From Pantoea agglomerans (lineage in GTDB: Bacteria > Pseudomonadota > Gammaproteobacteria > Enterobacterales > Enterobacteriaceae), in NCBI RefSeq assembly GCF_021397715.1, contig NZ_CP090207.1:2418001-2482000 (forward strand): a stretch of 64,000 nucleotides of DNA, read 5' to 3'. A program made the position numbers and the translations under genes. Positions 9,127 to 18,814 of this stretch are shown here, piece by piece (the first letter of the stretch is position 1; each line of letters opens with the position of its first letter). Below the pieces are notes generated by a model, which saw only the letters and a program-made list of their open reading frames with translations, ran no database searches and was not told the origin of the DNA.

Positions 9127-9294
9127 CGCTTCTTCTTCTTCACCTTAATACTGTTTTCCATTAGCGGTTTTTAAGAAAAAAGCCATGTTTAGCCAGAAAT
9201 GCACCATTCCGGGTTAAAAAAGATTATTTTCTGCACTGTTTCTTAAGTGAAATGCGCCATAAAAGGTGACAAAAGATTATCGGCCTTAAACTAA

Positions 9295-9308
9295 TAAGAG
9301 GATTCTTA
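9295..9308 (+). promoter_or_regulatory. RcsB box of rprA
   Basis: TAAGAGGATTCTTA matches the RcsAB box consensus TAAGAATATTCTTA at 12 of 14 positions. It is centred about 43 bp upstream of the inferred rprA start; a -10 element TAACAT follows at 9332-9337. This layout matches rprA in E. coli, where phosphorylated RcsB activates transcription in response to envelope stress. Confidence 0.75.
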
Positions 9309-9344
9309 AAGACGCCAGCCGGTCTGGTGAATAACATGTTTCCT

Positions 9345-9450
9345 ATGTTCGAAATCATCTTACTGATTTCTAAACAACAGTCTTCCCCTGAGTAGAGTAA
9401 AGAATTGCTGTGTGTAGTCTTTGCCCATCCCCTGTGATGGGCTTTTTTTT
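9345..9450 (+). ncRNA. rprA: RprA small regulatory RNA
   Basis: RprA is an Hfq-dependent small RNA that promotes rpoS translation under Rcs control. The 3' half keeps near-exact E. coli stretches (CCCCTGAGT at 9385-9393, then AGAATTGCTGTGTGTAGTCT and TTGCCCATC up to the terminator). The terminator hairpin GCCCATC...GATGGGC (9423-9442) ends in eight T. The 5' hairpin GAAATCA...TGATTTC (9351-9369) keeps the shape but not the sequence of the E. coli one. The 5' end is inferred from the -10 element and could be off by a few bases. Its position just after ydiK is the same as in E. coli. Confidence 0.92.
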
Positions 9451-9472
9451 GCCCGCAATACAGCCACCTGAT

Positions 9473-9499
9473 AAAAAAAAGGCCAGCTAAGCTGGCCTT
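9473..9499 (-). terminator. Intrinsic terminator of ppsA
   Basis: Read on the minus strand, AAGGCCAGC-TTA-GCTGGCCTT forms a strong hairpin followed by a run of T. It lies just beyond the ppsA stop codon and back to back with the rprA terminator. Confidence 0.9.
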
Positions 9500-9521
9500 G
9501 TCACTGCAATCGGGAGGATTG

Positions 9522-11906
9522 TCAGGCGGATTTATTGAGCTGTGCCAGGCTGACCCAGGTCTCAACCACGGTGTCCGGGTTGAGCGACAGGCTGTCTATC
9601 CCTTCTTCCATCAGCCAGGCGGCAAAGTCCTGGTGATCCGACGGACCCTGACCGCAAATCCCGACATACTTGCCCTGCTTTTTCGCCGCTTTGATCGCCA
9701 TTGAAAGCAACGCCTTGACCGCGTCGTTACGCTCATCAAACAGCGCGGAAACCACGCCAGAGTCGCGGTCCAGCCCCAGCGTCAGCTGCGTCATATCGTT
9801 GGAGCCAATCGAGAAGCCGTCAAAGTGCTGCAGGAACTGCTCAGCCAGCAGGGCATTCGACGGGATCTCACACATCATGATCACCTTCAGCCCATTCTCG
9901 CCGCGCTTCAGTCCCTGACGCGCCAGCTCTTCCACCACCGCCTGCGCCTGATCGACGGTACGCACGAACGGAACCATGATCTCGACATTGGTCAGTCCCA
10001 TCTCGTTGCGGACCCGCTTCACCGCTTCACACTCCAGCGCGAAGCAATCACGGAAGCTGTCAGCAACATAACGGCCGGCACCGCGGAAGCCGAGCATCGG
10101 ATTTTCCTCTTCCGGCTCGTAACGTTCGCCCCCGACCAGATTGGCGTATTCGTTAGTTTTAAAATCGGAAAGTCGCACAATTACCCGTTTCGGCGCAAAA
10201 GCGGCACCAAGAGTGGCAATCCCTTCAGTCAGACGACCGATATAAAATTCTACCGGATCGTCGAATCCTTTCATCAGCTTGCGAATCTGCTGCTGTATTT
10301 CCGGCGTCTGCTGATCAAACTCCAGCAGGGCTTTAGGGTGAACGCCAATCATGCGGTTGATGATAAATTCCAGCCGCGCCAGGCCAACGCCCTCATTCGG
10401 CAGACAGGCGAAGTCAAAAGCCCGGTCAGGGTTGCCGACGTTCATCATAATTTTCAGCGGCAGCTCTGGCAGGGAATCGACCTGCGAACTGGTGACGTCA
10501 AAGTCCAGCAGCTGATCGTAGACATAGCCGGTATCCCCTTCGGCGCAGGAGACCGTCACCTTATGACCTTCTTTCAGCCGATCGGTGGCATCTCCGCAGC
10601 CGACCACCGCCGGGATACCCAGTTCACGCGCAATGATCGCGGCATGACAGGTACGACCGCCACGGTTGGTCACGATTGCCGAGGCTTTTTTCATGATCGG
10701 TTCCCAGTCCGGGTCGGTCATGTCCGTGACCAGCACATCGCCTTTTTCAATCCGGTTCATTTCGCTGATGTCGTGGATGACTTTCACTTCACCCGCGCCA
10801 ATACGATGACCAATGGCACGACCTTCAACCACCACGCTGCCCTGACCCTGCAGCGTATAGCGCTCCATCACCTGACCATTTGAGCGCACCGTTTCAGGCC
10901 GCGCCTGAACGATAAATAACTTGCCGGTATGACCATCTTTGGCCCATTCAATGTCCATCGGACGCTGATAGTGTTGTTCGATCAGCACCGCCTGCTGCGC
11001 CAGCGCCTGCACTTCGTCATCCGAGAGACAGAAGCGATCGCGCTCAGTTTCGGGCACATCTTCTATCCGGACCTGTTCGCCATGCGCCAGGGAATCGGCG
11101 TAAACCATACGCACTTTTTTCGACCCCATGTTGCGACGAACAATCGCCGGGCGGCCCGCCGCCAGCGTCGGTTTATGGACATAAAACTCATCCGGGTTGA
11201 CCGCGCCCTGCACCACCATCTCACCCAGGCCCAGCGCCGCGGTGATGAAGACTACCTGGTCGAAGCCGGATTCGGTATCGATAGTAAACATCACGCCGGA
11301 TGCAGCCAGATCGGAACGCACCATACGCTGAATGCCCGCTGACAGTGCGACGCCACGGTGATCATAGCCCTGATGGACACGGTAGGAGATTGCGCGATCG
11401 TTAAACAGTGAGGCATAAACATGCTTCACCGCCACCATCACTGCCTCAATGCCCTGCACGTTCAGGAACGTTTCCTGCTGGCCGGCAAATGAGGCATCGG
11501 GCATATCTTCGGCGGTCGCCGATGAACGTACGGCAAAAGAGGCATCAGCATCATCAGAAGAGAGTTGCTGGTAGGCCTCCAGGATCGCCGCTTCCAGTTC
11601 CGGCAAAAACGGCGTTTCGACTATCCACTGACGAATCTGCTTACCGGCTTTTGCCAGCGCATCAACATCATCAATATCGGTGCTATCCAGTAATGCATAA
11701 ATGCGCTGGTTCAGTCCGCTTTGATCGAGAAACAGGTTGAAGGCGTAAGATGTGGTCGCAAAACCATTGGGTACCGATACTCCCAGCGACGACAGATTGG
11801 TAATCATTTCACCCAGAGAAGCATTTTTGCCTCCCACCCGATCAACATCATGCATGCCAAGCTGGTTATACCAGAGCACTAGCGGCTGTTCGCCTTTATT
11901 GGACAT
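9522..11906 (-). CDS. ppsA: PpsA, phosphoenolpyruvate synthase
   Basis: PpsA makes PEP from pyruvate and ATP (releasing AMP and phosphate), the first gluconeogenic step from three-carbon substrates, in the cytosol. The 794-residue protein has the N-terminal ATP-grasp domain (about 1-340, with [13 protein letters not shown]). The swivelling phosphohistidine domain contains [18 protein letters not shown] (His near residue 422). The C-terminal TIM-barrel has [19 protein letters not shown] and [10 protein letters not shown]. It is divergent from its regulator ppsR. A Cra-like site lies 90 bp upstream, which fits the known activation of ppsA by Cra. Confidence 0.98.
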   Translation of the reverse strand: MSNKGEQPLVLWYNQLGMHDVDRVGGKNASLGEMITNLSSLGVSVPNGFATTSYAFNLFLDQSGLNQRIYALLDSTDIDDVDALAKAGKQIRQWIVETPFLPELEAAILEAYQQLSSDDADASFAVRSSATAEDMPDASFAGQQETFLNVQGIEAVMVAVKHVYASLFNDRAISYRVHQGYDHRGVALSAGIQRMVRSDLAASGVMFTIDTESGFDQVVFITAALGLGEMVVQGAVNPDEFYVHKPTLAAGRPAIVRRNMGSKKVRMVYADSLAHGEQVRIEDVPETERDRFCLSDDEVQALAQQAVLIEQHYQRPMDIEWAKDGHTGKLFIVQARPETVRSNGQVMERYTLQGQGSVVVEGRAIGHRIGAGEVKVIHDISEMNRIEKGDVLVTDMTDPDWEPIMKKASAIVTNRGGRTCHAAIIARELGIPAVVGCGDATDRLKEGHKVTVSCAEGDTGYVYDQLLDFDVTSSQVDSLPELPLKIMMNVGNPDRAFDFACLPNEGVGLARLEFIINRMIGVHPKALLEFDQQTPEIQQQIRKLMKGFDDPVEFYIGRLTEGIATLGAAFAPKRVIVRLSDFKTNEYANLVGGERYEPEEENPMLGFRGAGRYVADSFRDCFALECEAVKRVRNEMGLTNVEIMVPFVRTVDQAQAVVEELARQGLKRGENGLKVIMMCEIPSNALLAEQFLQHFDGFSIGSNDMTQLTLGLDRDSGVVSALFDERNDAVKALLSMAIKAAKKQGKYVGICGQGPSDHQDFAAWLMEEGIDSLSLNPDTVVETWVSLAQLNKSA

Positions 11907-11995
11907 TGAGCTTATCCTTTATCAATGAATGGGCACATGGAATATTCTGCAATCAACCCATTCAGCCTGGCATAACGTCCTGCTAATAACGATCT

Positions 11996-12009
11996 GTTGA
12001 ATCGTTAAA
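11996..12009. promoter_or_regulatory. Candidate Cra (FruR) site upstream of ppsA
   Basis: GTTGAATCGTTAAA fits the Cra consensus RSTGAAWCSNTHHW with one mismatch and lies 90-103 bp before the ppsA ATG. Cra is known to activate ppsA in E. coli. The rest of the 439-bp ppsA-ppsR gap is AT-rich. It also holds an inverted repeat AAATGAAA-caccc-TTTCATTT at 12200-12220 of unknown role. Confidence 0.55.
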
Positions 12010-12345
12010 GCAGAATATCGGTAACAGATTCGGAATTGTGCATGGCGTAATTTTCTGTTGCGCAAGCCGCTTATTTTAAGCTAAATGACTGATGCAACAG
12101 TAAATCACCCATTTTCAGTCACTTAATAATCGATTTTTGTTGCGCAACAGGCTGAATGGCTGTTTTTATTGCCGCTTAAAGTCATCACGAAAATATGCGA
12201 AATGAAACACCCTTTCATTTTCTCTGCTGTGCTAAAACAGGGCGGTAATACTAAAAATGAAAAATTCATAACTGAATAATATGGATTATTTATTTTATCT
12301 TGCGGCACCGACTGACCGCTCACTCTTTTCAGAGGCCGACACGTC

Positions 12346-13173
12346 ATGAGTACTGACAGAAGCGTTTTTTATATTTCCGATGGCACGGCCATCACCGCCG
12401 AAGTGCTGGGCCATGCGGTGCTGTCCCAGTTTCCGGTCAACATCACCAGCCTGACGCTGCCGTTCGTTGAAAACGTTCAGCGGGCGCAGGCGGTCAAAGC
12501 GCAGATTAATGCGCTCTATCAGCAGAGCGGCGTACGACCGCTGGTGTTCTTCTCTATTGTCACGCCGGAAGTGCGCGACATCATCGTGCAGAGTGAAGGT
12601 TTTTGTCAGGATATCGTGCAGGCGCTGGTGGCACCGTTACAGCAGGAACTGGGGCTGTCGCCAGCGCCGGTGGCGCACCGCACGCACGGTCTGGATGCCA
12701 GTAATCTCGGTAAATATGATGCGCGTATCGCCGCTATTGACTATACCCTGGCGCACGATGATGGCATTTCACTGCGCGGTCTGGAAGATGCGCAGGTGAT
12801 TTTGCTGGGGGTATCGCGCTGTGGCAAAACGCCCACCAGCCTCTACCTGGCGATGCAGTTTGGTATCCGCGCCGCCAACTACCCGTTCATCGCCGATGAT
12901 ATGGATAACCTTAAACTGCCGCCGGCGCTGCGCGCCCATCAGCACAAACTGTTCGGGCTAACCATCGATCCGGAGCGGCTGGCCGCGATTCGCCAGGAGC
13001 GGGCGGAAAATACCCGTTACGCCTCAATGCGCCAGTGCCGGCTGGAAGTGGGTGAAGTGGAAGCGCTGTTCCGCACCCATCAGATTCGCTATCTCAACAG
13101 CACCAACTACTCGGTGGAGGAGATCGCCACCAAAATTCTCGACATTATGGGTCTGACCCGCCGCATGTATTAA
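12346..13173 (+). CDS. ppsR: PpsR, PEP synthase regulatory kinase/pyrophosphorylase
   Basis: PpsR (formerly YdiA, DUF299) inactivates PEP synthase by ADP-dependent phosphorylation of a threonine next to the catalytic histidine, and reactivates it by Pi-dependent dephosphorylation. The 275-residue protein carries [13 protein letters not shown] at the N-terminus and the P-loop-like GVSRCGKT at residues 155-162. The preceding bases GAGGCCGACACGTC give a weak ribosome site. It is divergent from its target ppsA. A probable terminator follows at 13184-13219. Confidence 0.96.
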   Translation: MSTDRSVFYISDGTAITAEVLGHAVLSQFPVNITSLTLPFVENVQRAQAVKAQINALYQQSGVRPLVFFSIVTPEVRDIIVQSEGFCQDIVQALVAPLQQELGLSPAPVAHRTHGLDASNLGKYDARIAAIDYTLAHDDGISLRGLEDAQVILLGVSRCGKTPTSLYLAMQFGIRAANYPFIADDMDNLKLPPALRAHQHKLFGLTIDPERLAAIRQERAENTRYASMRQCRLEVGEVEALFRTHQIRYLNSTNYSVEEIATKILDIMGLTRRMY

Positions 13174-13183
13174 CGCGCTTTCT

Positions 13184-13219
13184 ACGGCGGCGATGTAAAG
13201 CGTCGCTGCCGTCGGTTTT
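13184..13219 (+). terminator. Probable ppsR terminator
   Basis: ACGGCGGCGA (13184-13193) pairs with TCGCTGCCGT (13203-13212), with one G-T pair, followed by CGGTTTT. It lies 10 bp after the ppsR stop. Confidence 0.65.
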
Positions 13220-13325
13220 GATTTCATTATTAATTCCCGGGTTGAATTCGCAGGCTAATGGTTTATTGTGACCACCATCACTTCCCGGTATTTCACCGTT
13301 GCGAAGAATCGTTTTCGAGAAACTC

Positions 13326-14372
13326 ATGAACAAAACCGACGAACTGCGTACCGCCCGCATTGGCAGTCTGATTACGCCTGCCAGCCTGGCGGCTGAGCAT
13401 CCTGTTTCTGCCGCCATCGCGGATAATGTTACCGCCGCCCGCCAGCGCATCGCCCGTATCCTGACCGGTGAAGATCCGCGTCTGCTGGTGATTATCGGCC
13501 CCTGCTCGCTGCACGATCCGAAAGCGGCGCTGGAGTATGCGGAGCGCCTGAACGCGCTGCGCGTGCGTTATCAGGATCGACTGGAGATCGTGATGCGCGC
13601 CTACTTCGAGAAGCCTCGCACCGTGGTGGGCTGGAAGGGCCTGATCTCCGATCCCGACCTGGACGGCAGTTATGATGTCAACCGGGGTATCGGTATTGCC
13701 CGCCAGTTGCTGATTGATATCAACGCCCTGGGCTTGCCGACCGCAACAGAATTCCTTGATATGGTGATCGGACAGTTTATTGCTGACCTGATTAGCTGGG
13801 GCGCGATTGGCGCACGCACCACTGAAAGTCAGATTCACCGTGAAATGGCGTCGGCACTCTCCTGCCCGGTCGGCTTCAAAAACGGCACTGACGGCAACGT
13901 GCAAATTGCGGTGGATGCGATTCGCGCTGCCCGCGCCAGCCACATGTTTCTGTCGCCGGATAAGCAGGGCCAGATGACGATTTATCAGACCAGCGGCAAC
14001 CCGCATGGTCATGTGATCCTGCGCGGTGGCAAAGCGCCAAACTATCATGCCAGCGATGTGGCAGATGCGGCGGCCAGCCTGACGAAGTTTAATTTACCGC
14101 AACAGCTGGTGATCGACTTCAGCCACGGCAACTGCCTGAAGCAGCATCGCCGCCAGCTTGATGTGGCGGCGGATGTGGCGCAGCAGATTGAGACAGGATC
14201 GCGGGCCGTGGCTGGCGTAATGGTTGAGAGCTTCCTGCAGGAAGGCAATCAGAAAGTGGTGGGCGGTCAACCGCTGGTTTACGGTCAGTCAATCACCGAT
14301 CCCTGCCTCGGCTGGCAGGAGAGTGAAGCGGTGCTTGCCCTGCTCGCCGACGCGGTCTCCCGCCGTTTCTGA
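13326..14372 (+). CDS. aroH: AroH, DAHP synthase (Trp-sensitive type)
   Basis: AroH condenses PEP and erythrose-4-phosphate to DAHP, the entry to aromatic biosynthesis. The ATG at 13326 gives MNKTDELRTARIGSL and 348 residues, exactly the E. coli AroH length; an in-frame codon 27 nt upstream is not supported. Class I DAHP synthase motifs are present: IIGPCSLHD, FEKPRTVVGWKG, GARTTESQIHRE and DFSHGNC. Assignment to the Trp-sensitive isoform rests on resemblance and on position after ppsR. I found no TrpR operator (CTAG-type palindrome) in 13174-13325, unlike E. coli. It ends one base from the stop codon of the convergent selO. Confidence 0.93.
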   Translation: MNKTDELRTARIGSLITPASLAAEHPVSAAIADNVTAARQRIARILTGEDPRLLVIIGPCSLHDPKAALEYAERLNALRVRYQDRLEIVMRAYFEKPRTVVGWKGLISDPDLDGSYDVNRGIGIARQLLIDINALGLPTATEFLDMVIGQFIADLISWGAIGARTTESQIHREMASALSCPVGFKNGTDGNVQIAVDAIRAARASHMFLSPDKQGQMTIYQTSGNPHGHVILRGGKAPNYHASDVADAAASLTKFNLPQQLVIDFSHGNCLKQHRRQLDVAADVAQQIETGSRAVAGVMVESFLQEGNQKVVGGQPLVYGQSITDPCLGWQESEAVLALLADAVSRRF

Positions 14373-14373
14373 G

Positions 14374-15825
14374 TTAACTGGAGCAGCTGACCTCTAAAGT
14401 TTTACCCCAGTCTGGCGGCCGCTGACGATATTCAGCGGCGGTCAGATCGCTGAAAGGCTGCTGCAGCGCCTGGTGCAATCGCGCCAGCGCGCCCTGCTCT
14501 CCCCGCTCTGCCTCTTCAATCGCCTGCTGTGCCAGATAATTTCGCAGCACCACTGCCGGATTCGACGACTTCATCAGCGTCTGGCGCGTATCATCGCGAC
14601 TCTCCTCCTGCAATAAGCGCGCACGATAACGCTGGTACCAGCTATCAAAGGCTTCACGATCGATAAACTCATCGCGCAGCGGTGAACGGGTTTCTGCCTG
14701 CTGGGTCTCACTTAACAGCCTGAAAGTCAGCGTGTAGTCGCTGTGCTCTTTGGTCATCAGCGCCAGCAGTTCAGTCAGAATCTCATTGTCGCCGCTCTCT
14801 GCCGTTTGCAAGCCGAGCTTAGCCCGCATCCGTTCGCCCCATATCCGCATCAGTTCCGGCTCGTAAACGCTCAGCGCCTGCTTCAGTTGTTCGATGGTCA
14901 TCAGTCCGGACAGCGCATGTGCCAGCCGGTTGAGATTCCACAGGCCGATCATCGGCTGGTTTTCGAAGCTGTAGCGGCCCTGATAATCGCTGTGATTACA
15001 GATGTAGTCGGGCTGGTAATCATCAAGAAAGCCGAACGGACCGTAATCGAGCGTCAGACCCAGAATCGACATGTTATCGGTGTTCATGACGCCATGAGCA
15101 AAACCGATACTTTGCCACTGCGCGATCAGGCGCGCGGTGCGCAGGACCACGTCGGTAAACCACAGCTGATAGCGGTCAGCCTCTTCCTGCCACTGCGGCC
15201 AGTGGTGGCGAATGGCGTAATCGGCCAGCTGCTGCACTTTCTCCTGCTGCTGGCTGTAGAAGAAATGCTCGAAGTGGCCGAAGCGCAGATGGCTCGGCGA
15301 AATGCGCATCAGCATGGCACCACGCTCCGGCGTTTCCCGATAAACCGGCTCATCGCCAATGGATAAGGTCAGTGCGCGGGTGGTGGGGATCCCCAGGTGA
15401 TGCAGCGCTTCTGAGGCCAGAAACTCACGCACGCTGGAGCGTATCACTGCACGACCGTCGCCCATGCGCGAATAGGGCGTCAGTCCCGCCCCTTTCAGAT
15501 GCCAGTCGAGTTTGCTGCCATCCGCCAGCCGCTGCTCACCGAGCAGGATGCCACGGCCATCGCCCAGCTGTCCGGCCCAGACTCCAAACTGGTGTCCGCT
15601 GTAGACCTGAGCCAGCGGCTGCATGCCGGGCAACAAGGCCGCGCCCTGCCAGACATCATGACCGTCACCGGTAAACAGCGCCTCATCCAGCCCCATTTCG
15701 GTGGCCAGCGGGGCATTATGGTAAAGCAGGCGTCCGCCTGCCAGCGGAGTGGGGTTCAGTGCGGTGTAACACCCTGTCAGCTCGCGGAACCAGGTGTTAT
15801 CAAAAGAGATCTTGCCAGAGGACAT
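14374..15825 (-). CDS. selO: SelO, protein AMPylase pseudokinase
   Basis: SelO (YdiU) is a pseudokinase that transfers AMP to Ser, Thr or Tyr of target proteins; in E. coli it affects redox proteins during oxidative stress. I chose the ATG at 15825 ([10 protein letters not shown], 483 residues) because GGGAG stands 8 nt before it; an in-frame extension to 15972 would encode 49 more residues, unlike known SelO. Motifs include [55 protein letters not shown] and the C-terminal [15 protein letters not shown], which ends in the Cys-Ser-Ser typical of the family. It is convergent with aroH. Confidence 0.94.
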   Translation of the reverse strand: MSSGKISFDNTWFRELTGCYTALNPTPLAGGRLLYHNAPLATEMGLDEALFTGDGHDVWQGAALLPGMQPLAQVYSGHQFGVWAGQLGDGRGILLGEQRLADGSKLDWHLKGAGLTPYSRMGDGRAVIRSSVREFLASEALHHLGIPTTRALTLSIGDEPVYRETPERGAMLMRISPSHLRFGHFEHFFYSQQQEKVQQLADYAIRHHWPQWQEEADRYQLWFTDVVLRTARLIAQWQSIGFAHGVMNTDNMSILGLTLDYGPFGFLDDYQPDYICNHSDYQGRYSFENQPMIGLWNLNRLAHALSGLMTIEQLKQALSVYEPELMRIWGERMRAKLGLQTAESGDNEILTELLALMTKEHSDYTLTFRLLSETQQAETRSPLRDEFIDREAFDSWYQRYRARLLQEESRDDTRQTLMKSSNPAVVLRNYLAQQAIEEAERGEQGALARLHQALQQPFSDLTAAEYRQRPPDWGKTLEVSCSS

Positions 15826-15910
15826 TGTTTCTCCCATGCGACGCTCAGCGATACGTCGTTCAGCTAAAACCTTCAGTGTAACGCTGATATCGGGGATTAA
15901 ACAGGTCGCA

Positions 15911-16657
15911 TCAGCCTGGATGCAAAGAGGAAGGCACGCGGTTGTCAGCGCAAACCAGCGAAGACAACGCATCGGATTTAACCACCGGGAATAGCGCGCC
16001 CTGCAGATGCACGCCGTTAAGTTGCAGGGCTTTATCCAGCAGGCGATCGTCGTCTATGCCACAAATAATGATCTGATCGCAGTGAGAACGGAAGTTATCG
16101 ACAATGCTTTGAATAAAGGGGACGAACGAAGCCCGTTTGGCCAGCGAATGAATAAATCCCTTATCAAGACTGATGCAGGTAAACAAATTATCGTAAACCG
16201 CATTGGCAGGTGATTTCCCGGCACCAAAATGCGAAAGCGATAAATTAAATTCAGCGTTCAGGCTCTGCAGCAACGGATTATTTCTGCCCAGTTTAAGTTG
16301 CGGAAACGTTTCAGTGATATCCAGCAGCACAAAGGGCAGCTGTTTTATTTTCCGCATCAGTAATTCATTTTCCAGCAGGGTGTGGGCCATCCCTTCGTCA
16401 ATACGAATTAATGCAGAAATCGCGTGCGAATCAAATAGCGCGCGATTCTGTTCCAGTAAACCGATCTGACTTTGTAACAGCCGCAACTGCTGCGATTTGT
16501 CCAGCTGTGGCAGCAGCAGGTCCTGCGGCAGAGTGATAGGTGCACTCTCATGCACAAACTGGGTTACCAGCTCGACAGCGGTCAGCCGCCCATCAACATC
16601 ACAGGCAGGATAGAACCAAATTTCCGACTGATAGTCGGCCGATAAGTGAATTTTCAT
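15911..16657 (-). CDS. ydiV: YdiV-like degenerate EAL protein, likely anti-FlhDC factor
   Basis: YdiV (RflP/CdgR) of E. coli and Salmonella is an EAL-fold protein that has lost c-di-GMP hydrolysis and instead binds FlhD to repress flagellar genes. This 248-residue protein resembles YdiV along its length. Shared parts include the MKI start, a VELVTQF stretch in place of the catalytic EAL motif, [32 protein letters not shown] and a C-terminal LQGALFPVV. Key metal-binding residues of active EAL domains are not recognisable. It sits between selO and nlpC, as in E. coli. The FlhDC role here is inference. Confidence 0.85.
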   Translation of the reverse strand: MKIHLSADYQSEIWFYPACDVDGRLTAVELVTQFVHESAPITLPQDLLLPQLDKSQQLRLLQSQIGLLEQNRALFDSHAISALIRIDEGMAHTLLENELLMRKIKQLPFVLLDITETFPQLKLGRNNPLLQSLNAEFNLSLSHFGAGKSPANAVYDNLFTCISLDKGFIHSLAKRASFVPFIQSIVDNFRSHCDQIIICGIDDDRLLDKALQLNGVHLQGALFPVVKSDALSSLVCADNRVPSSLHPG

Positions 16658-16952
16658 TTCTACTGCCAGAATAAGCGGCGATGGTTATATCCTATCTGAA
16701 TGGATACACGCAGGCAATAGGACCAAATCATTGAAGAGATGGACTTCTTTACCCTTCCACCGCCGTTTGCGGCCGGGTAATCACGCTTAAGCCAAATAGT
16801 GCCAATCAAAACCCGGTTATTAGTGGAAATAAAGGTGCGCTTATTATGATTAATTAAATCCCGGCGGGATAAATATCATTTTAAATAAAACTTTTACCGG
16901 CGGGTTCCGGTCTATTTAAAATTGGACTTAAGTCAGCCTCTGCAGGCTGCGA
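16658..16952. other. Gene-free gap between ydiV and nlpC
   Basis: This 295-bp AT-rich stretch holds no plausible gene. The only structure noticed is a short direct repeat of CCGGCGGG (16861 and 16898 areas). It presumably contains the ydiV promoter and the end of the nlpC transcript's neighbourhood, but I see no clear sites. Confidence 0.4.
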
Positions 16953-17417
16953 TTAAATGCGCCGCGCCTGCCAGAACACTTTGCGCCAGTAGACATTATC
17001 CAGTGAAGAGCGGATCACGCCCTGGCTGGTTGAGGCATGGATAAAGGCGTTGTCGGTATCGTAAATTCCGACGTGCAGGCCATTCTCGCCTCTGCCGGTT
17101 TTAAAGAACACTAAATCGCCAGGCAGCAGTTCATCTTTACTGATGCGCGTACCGATATCGCTCTGCGCCGCCGTGGTACGGGGCAGTTGCAGCGCGAATT
17201 TGTCGCGGAAGGTGAGATAGACAAAACCGGAGCAATCAACGCCGTTGCGGCTCATACCGCCATAACGATAAGGCGTGCCTCGCCAGTTGCCAAGCTGGTC
17301 ATTCAGCTCTGCAATCACGGTGATCGAATCGGAAAGACGGCCATTAATGGGCGGCGCGTGATGACTGCATCCCGTCAGTAGCAGAACTAAAATCAGCAAA
17401 GCCAGGCGCATCGCCAA
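16953..17417 (-). CDS. nlpC: NlpC, lipoprotein of the NlpC/P60 peptidase family
   Basis: NlpC is a predicted cell-wall peptidase of family C40, anchored as a lipoprotein. The 154-residue protein has a lipobox LLTGC with Cys17. The catalytic dyad parts are present: Cys62 in NGVDCSGFVYLTF and His115 in GLHVGIYD, with a third polar residue His127 in FIHAST. Length equals the E. coli protein. It follows btuD by 62 bp on the same strand, the usual btu-nlpC order. Its cellular substrate is not well established. Confidence 0.95.
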   Translation of the reverse strand: MAMRLALLILVLLLTGCSHHAPPINGRLSDSITVIAELNDQLGNWRGTPYRYGGMSRNGVDCSGFVYLTFRDKFALQLPRTTAAQSDIGTRISKDELLPGDLVFFKTGRGENGLHVGIYDTDNAFIHASTSQGVIRSSLDNVYWRKVFWQARRI

Positions 17418-17479
17418 ATGTCCTTATCAGAAGTTACGACCGGCTTAATGTAGCGGGAAAGCGCGCCGGGTGGCAAGTG

Positions 17480-18229
17480 TCAGGACTGTACCATCAGCAG
17501 TGTGCGCCCTTCTGTTTCCAGCTGGCGAAACGCAATCTGATACAGCGGGGTCAGCTGCGCCGGAGTCAGCACGGCCGCGGGCGTTCCCTGGGCGACAACT
17601 TCGCCCTGATGCATCAGCCAGACGCAATCGGCCCGTTGCAGGCTGTGATTGAGATCGTGGCTGCTGGCGATCACGCTGATGCCCGCAGCACACAGCCCGG
17701 CAATCAGATCGTCCACCGCTTTCTGCTGCGCCAGATCCAGTGCCGTTAACGGTTCATCGAGTATCAGTAACCGGCCTTGCGGGTTGATCTGCGGATCGAT
17801 CTGAGCACAGACCGCCGCCAGCCGGACGCGCTGCCACTCGCCACCTGACAGCTGGCTCAGCAGACGGGATAACTTATCATCGAGCTGCAGACGCTGGAGC
17901 AGCGTTGCCAGTCGCGCATCGGCGCGGGCATCATCCGGTTGCAGATGCAGGCGTAAATAGTGCCAGACCGGCATCTGACTGAGCGGTAACTGCTGCTGCG
18001 GCAGCCAGCCACGCACCCGTGCCAGCGCCTTGCCGTTCCATTCACTTAACGGACGCTCATCCAGCAGCACGCTGCCGTCAGCGGCTTGCAGACCCGCAAT
18101 CACACTCAGTAAGGTGCTCTTGCCGGCCCCGTTCGGACCCGCCAGATGCAGTAACTGCCCGGCATCCAGCGTACTGCTAAACGGCAGTAGCCGTCCGGAG
18201 ACGGCCACCTGTTTCAGCCGGAGCAGCAT
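17480..18229 (-). CDS. btuD: BtuD, vitamin B12 ABC transporter ATPase
   Basis: BtuD is the ATPase of the BtuC2D2 importer, which moves cobalamin from periplasmic BtuF into the cytosol. The 249-residue protein has Walker A GPNGAGKST (31-39), the signature LSGGEWQRVRLA (about 126) and Walker B LLILDEPLTALD (about 157). It starts directly after the btuE stop codon, with no gap. Confidence 0.96.
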   Translation of the reverse strand: MLLRLKQVAVSGRLLPFSSTLDAGQLLHLAGPNGAGKSTLLSVIAGLQAADGSVLLDERPLSEWNGKALARVRGWLPQQQLPLSQMPVWHYLRLHLQPDDARADARLATLLQRLQLDDKLSRLLSQLSGGEWQRVRLAAVCAQIDPQINPQGRLLILDEPLTALDLAQQKAVDDLIAGLCAAGISVIASSHDLNHSLQRADCVWLMHQGEVVAQGTPAAVLTPAQLTPLYQIAFRQLETEGRTLLMVQS

Positions 18230-18775
18230 TTACTTTGCCAGTGCCTGCTTGATGGTTTCCAGAATGATCGGATCTTCTGGTGTCATATCGGGCGCAAAGC
18301 GCTGAATGATAGTGCCATCACGGCCAATCAGGAATTTTTCAAAGTTCCACAGGATATCGCCTGGCGCTTTCGGGCCGCGCCCCTTGCTCACCTGCCGCTC
18401 GTAGAAGCCGCTGCCTTCCGGACGCACCGCGTCGGGCCGTGCCGCCACCAGTTGCGCATAGAGCGGATGACGATGCTCGCCATTGACGTCTGTCTTCTCA
18501 AACATCGGGAACGTCACGCCATAAGTGGTGCTGCAGAACGTTTTGATCTCCTCGCTGCTGCCCGGCTCCTGCTCAAGAAACTGATTGCAGGGAAAGCCCA
18601 GCACGCTGAAACCGTCGTCCTGCCAGGCTTTTTGCAGATTTTCCAGCTCCTCATACTGCGGTGTCAGACCGCATTTCGACGCCACATTGACCACCAGCAG
18701 CACCTTGCCCTGCCACTGTGACAGCGTGGTTTTTTCCCCATCAAGCGTAACCAGTTCAGTTTGATAAATGCTCAT
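18230..18775 (-). CDS. btuE: BtuE, thiol peroxidase of the glutathione peroxidase family
   Basis: BtuE reduces peroxides with thioredoxin or glutathione as donor; despite its name and place it is not required for B12 transport. The 181-residue protein has the GPx active-site Cys35 in NVASKCGLT, the GFPCNQFLEQEPG motif and WNFEKFL near the C-terminus. It lies between btuC and btuD, as in E. coli, and abuts btuD. Confidence 0.95.
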   Translation of the reverse strand: MSIYQTELVTLDGEKTTLSQWQGKVLLVVNVASKCGLTPQYEELENLQKAWQDDGFSVLGFPCNQFLEQEPGSSEEIKTFCSTTYGVTFPMFEKTDVNGEHRHPLYAQLVAARPDAVRPEGSGFYERQVSKGRGPKAPGDILWNFEKFLIGRDGTIIQRFAPDMTPEDPIILETIKQALAK

Positions 18776-18814
18776 TCTGGATTCCTATCGTGGATGTTAA
18801 ATAACCAGCCGAGG

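Noticed and set aside
9825..10883. Open frame of 352 codons antisense to ppsA
   Set aside because: It is a shadow of ppsA with no homology that I can see and no ribosome site.
13293..14048. Open frame of 251 codons antisense to aroH
   Set aside because: It lies wholly opposite a well-conserved aroH, has no ribosome site or recognisable domain, and its composition is that of a codon-bias shadow.
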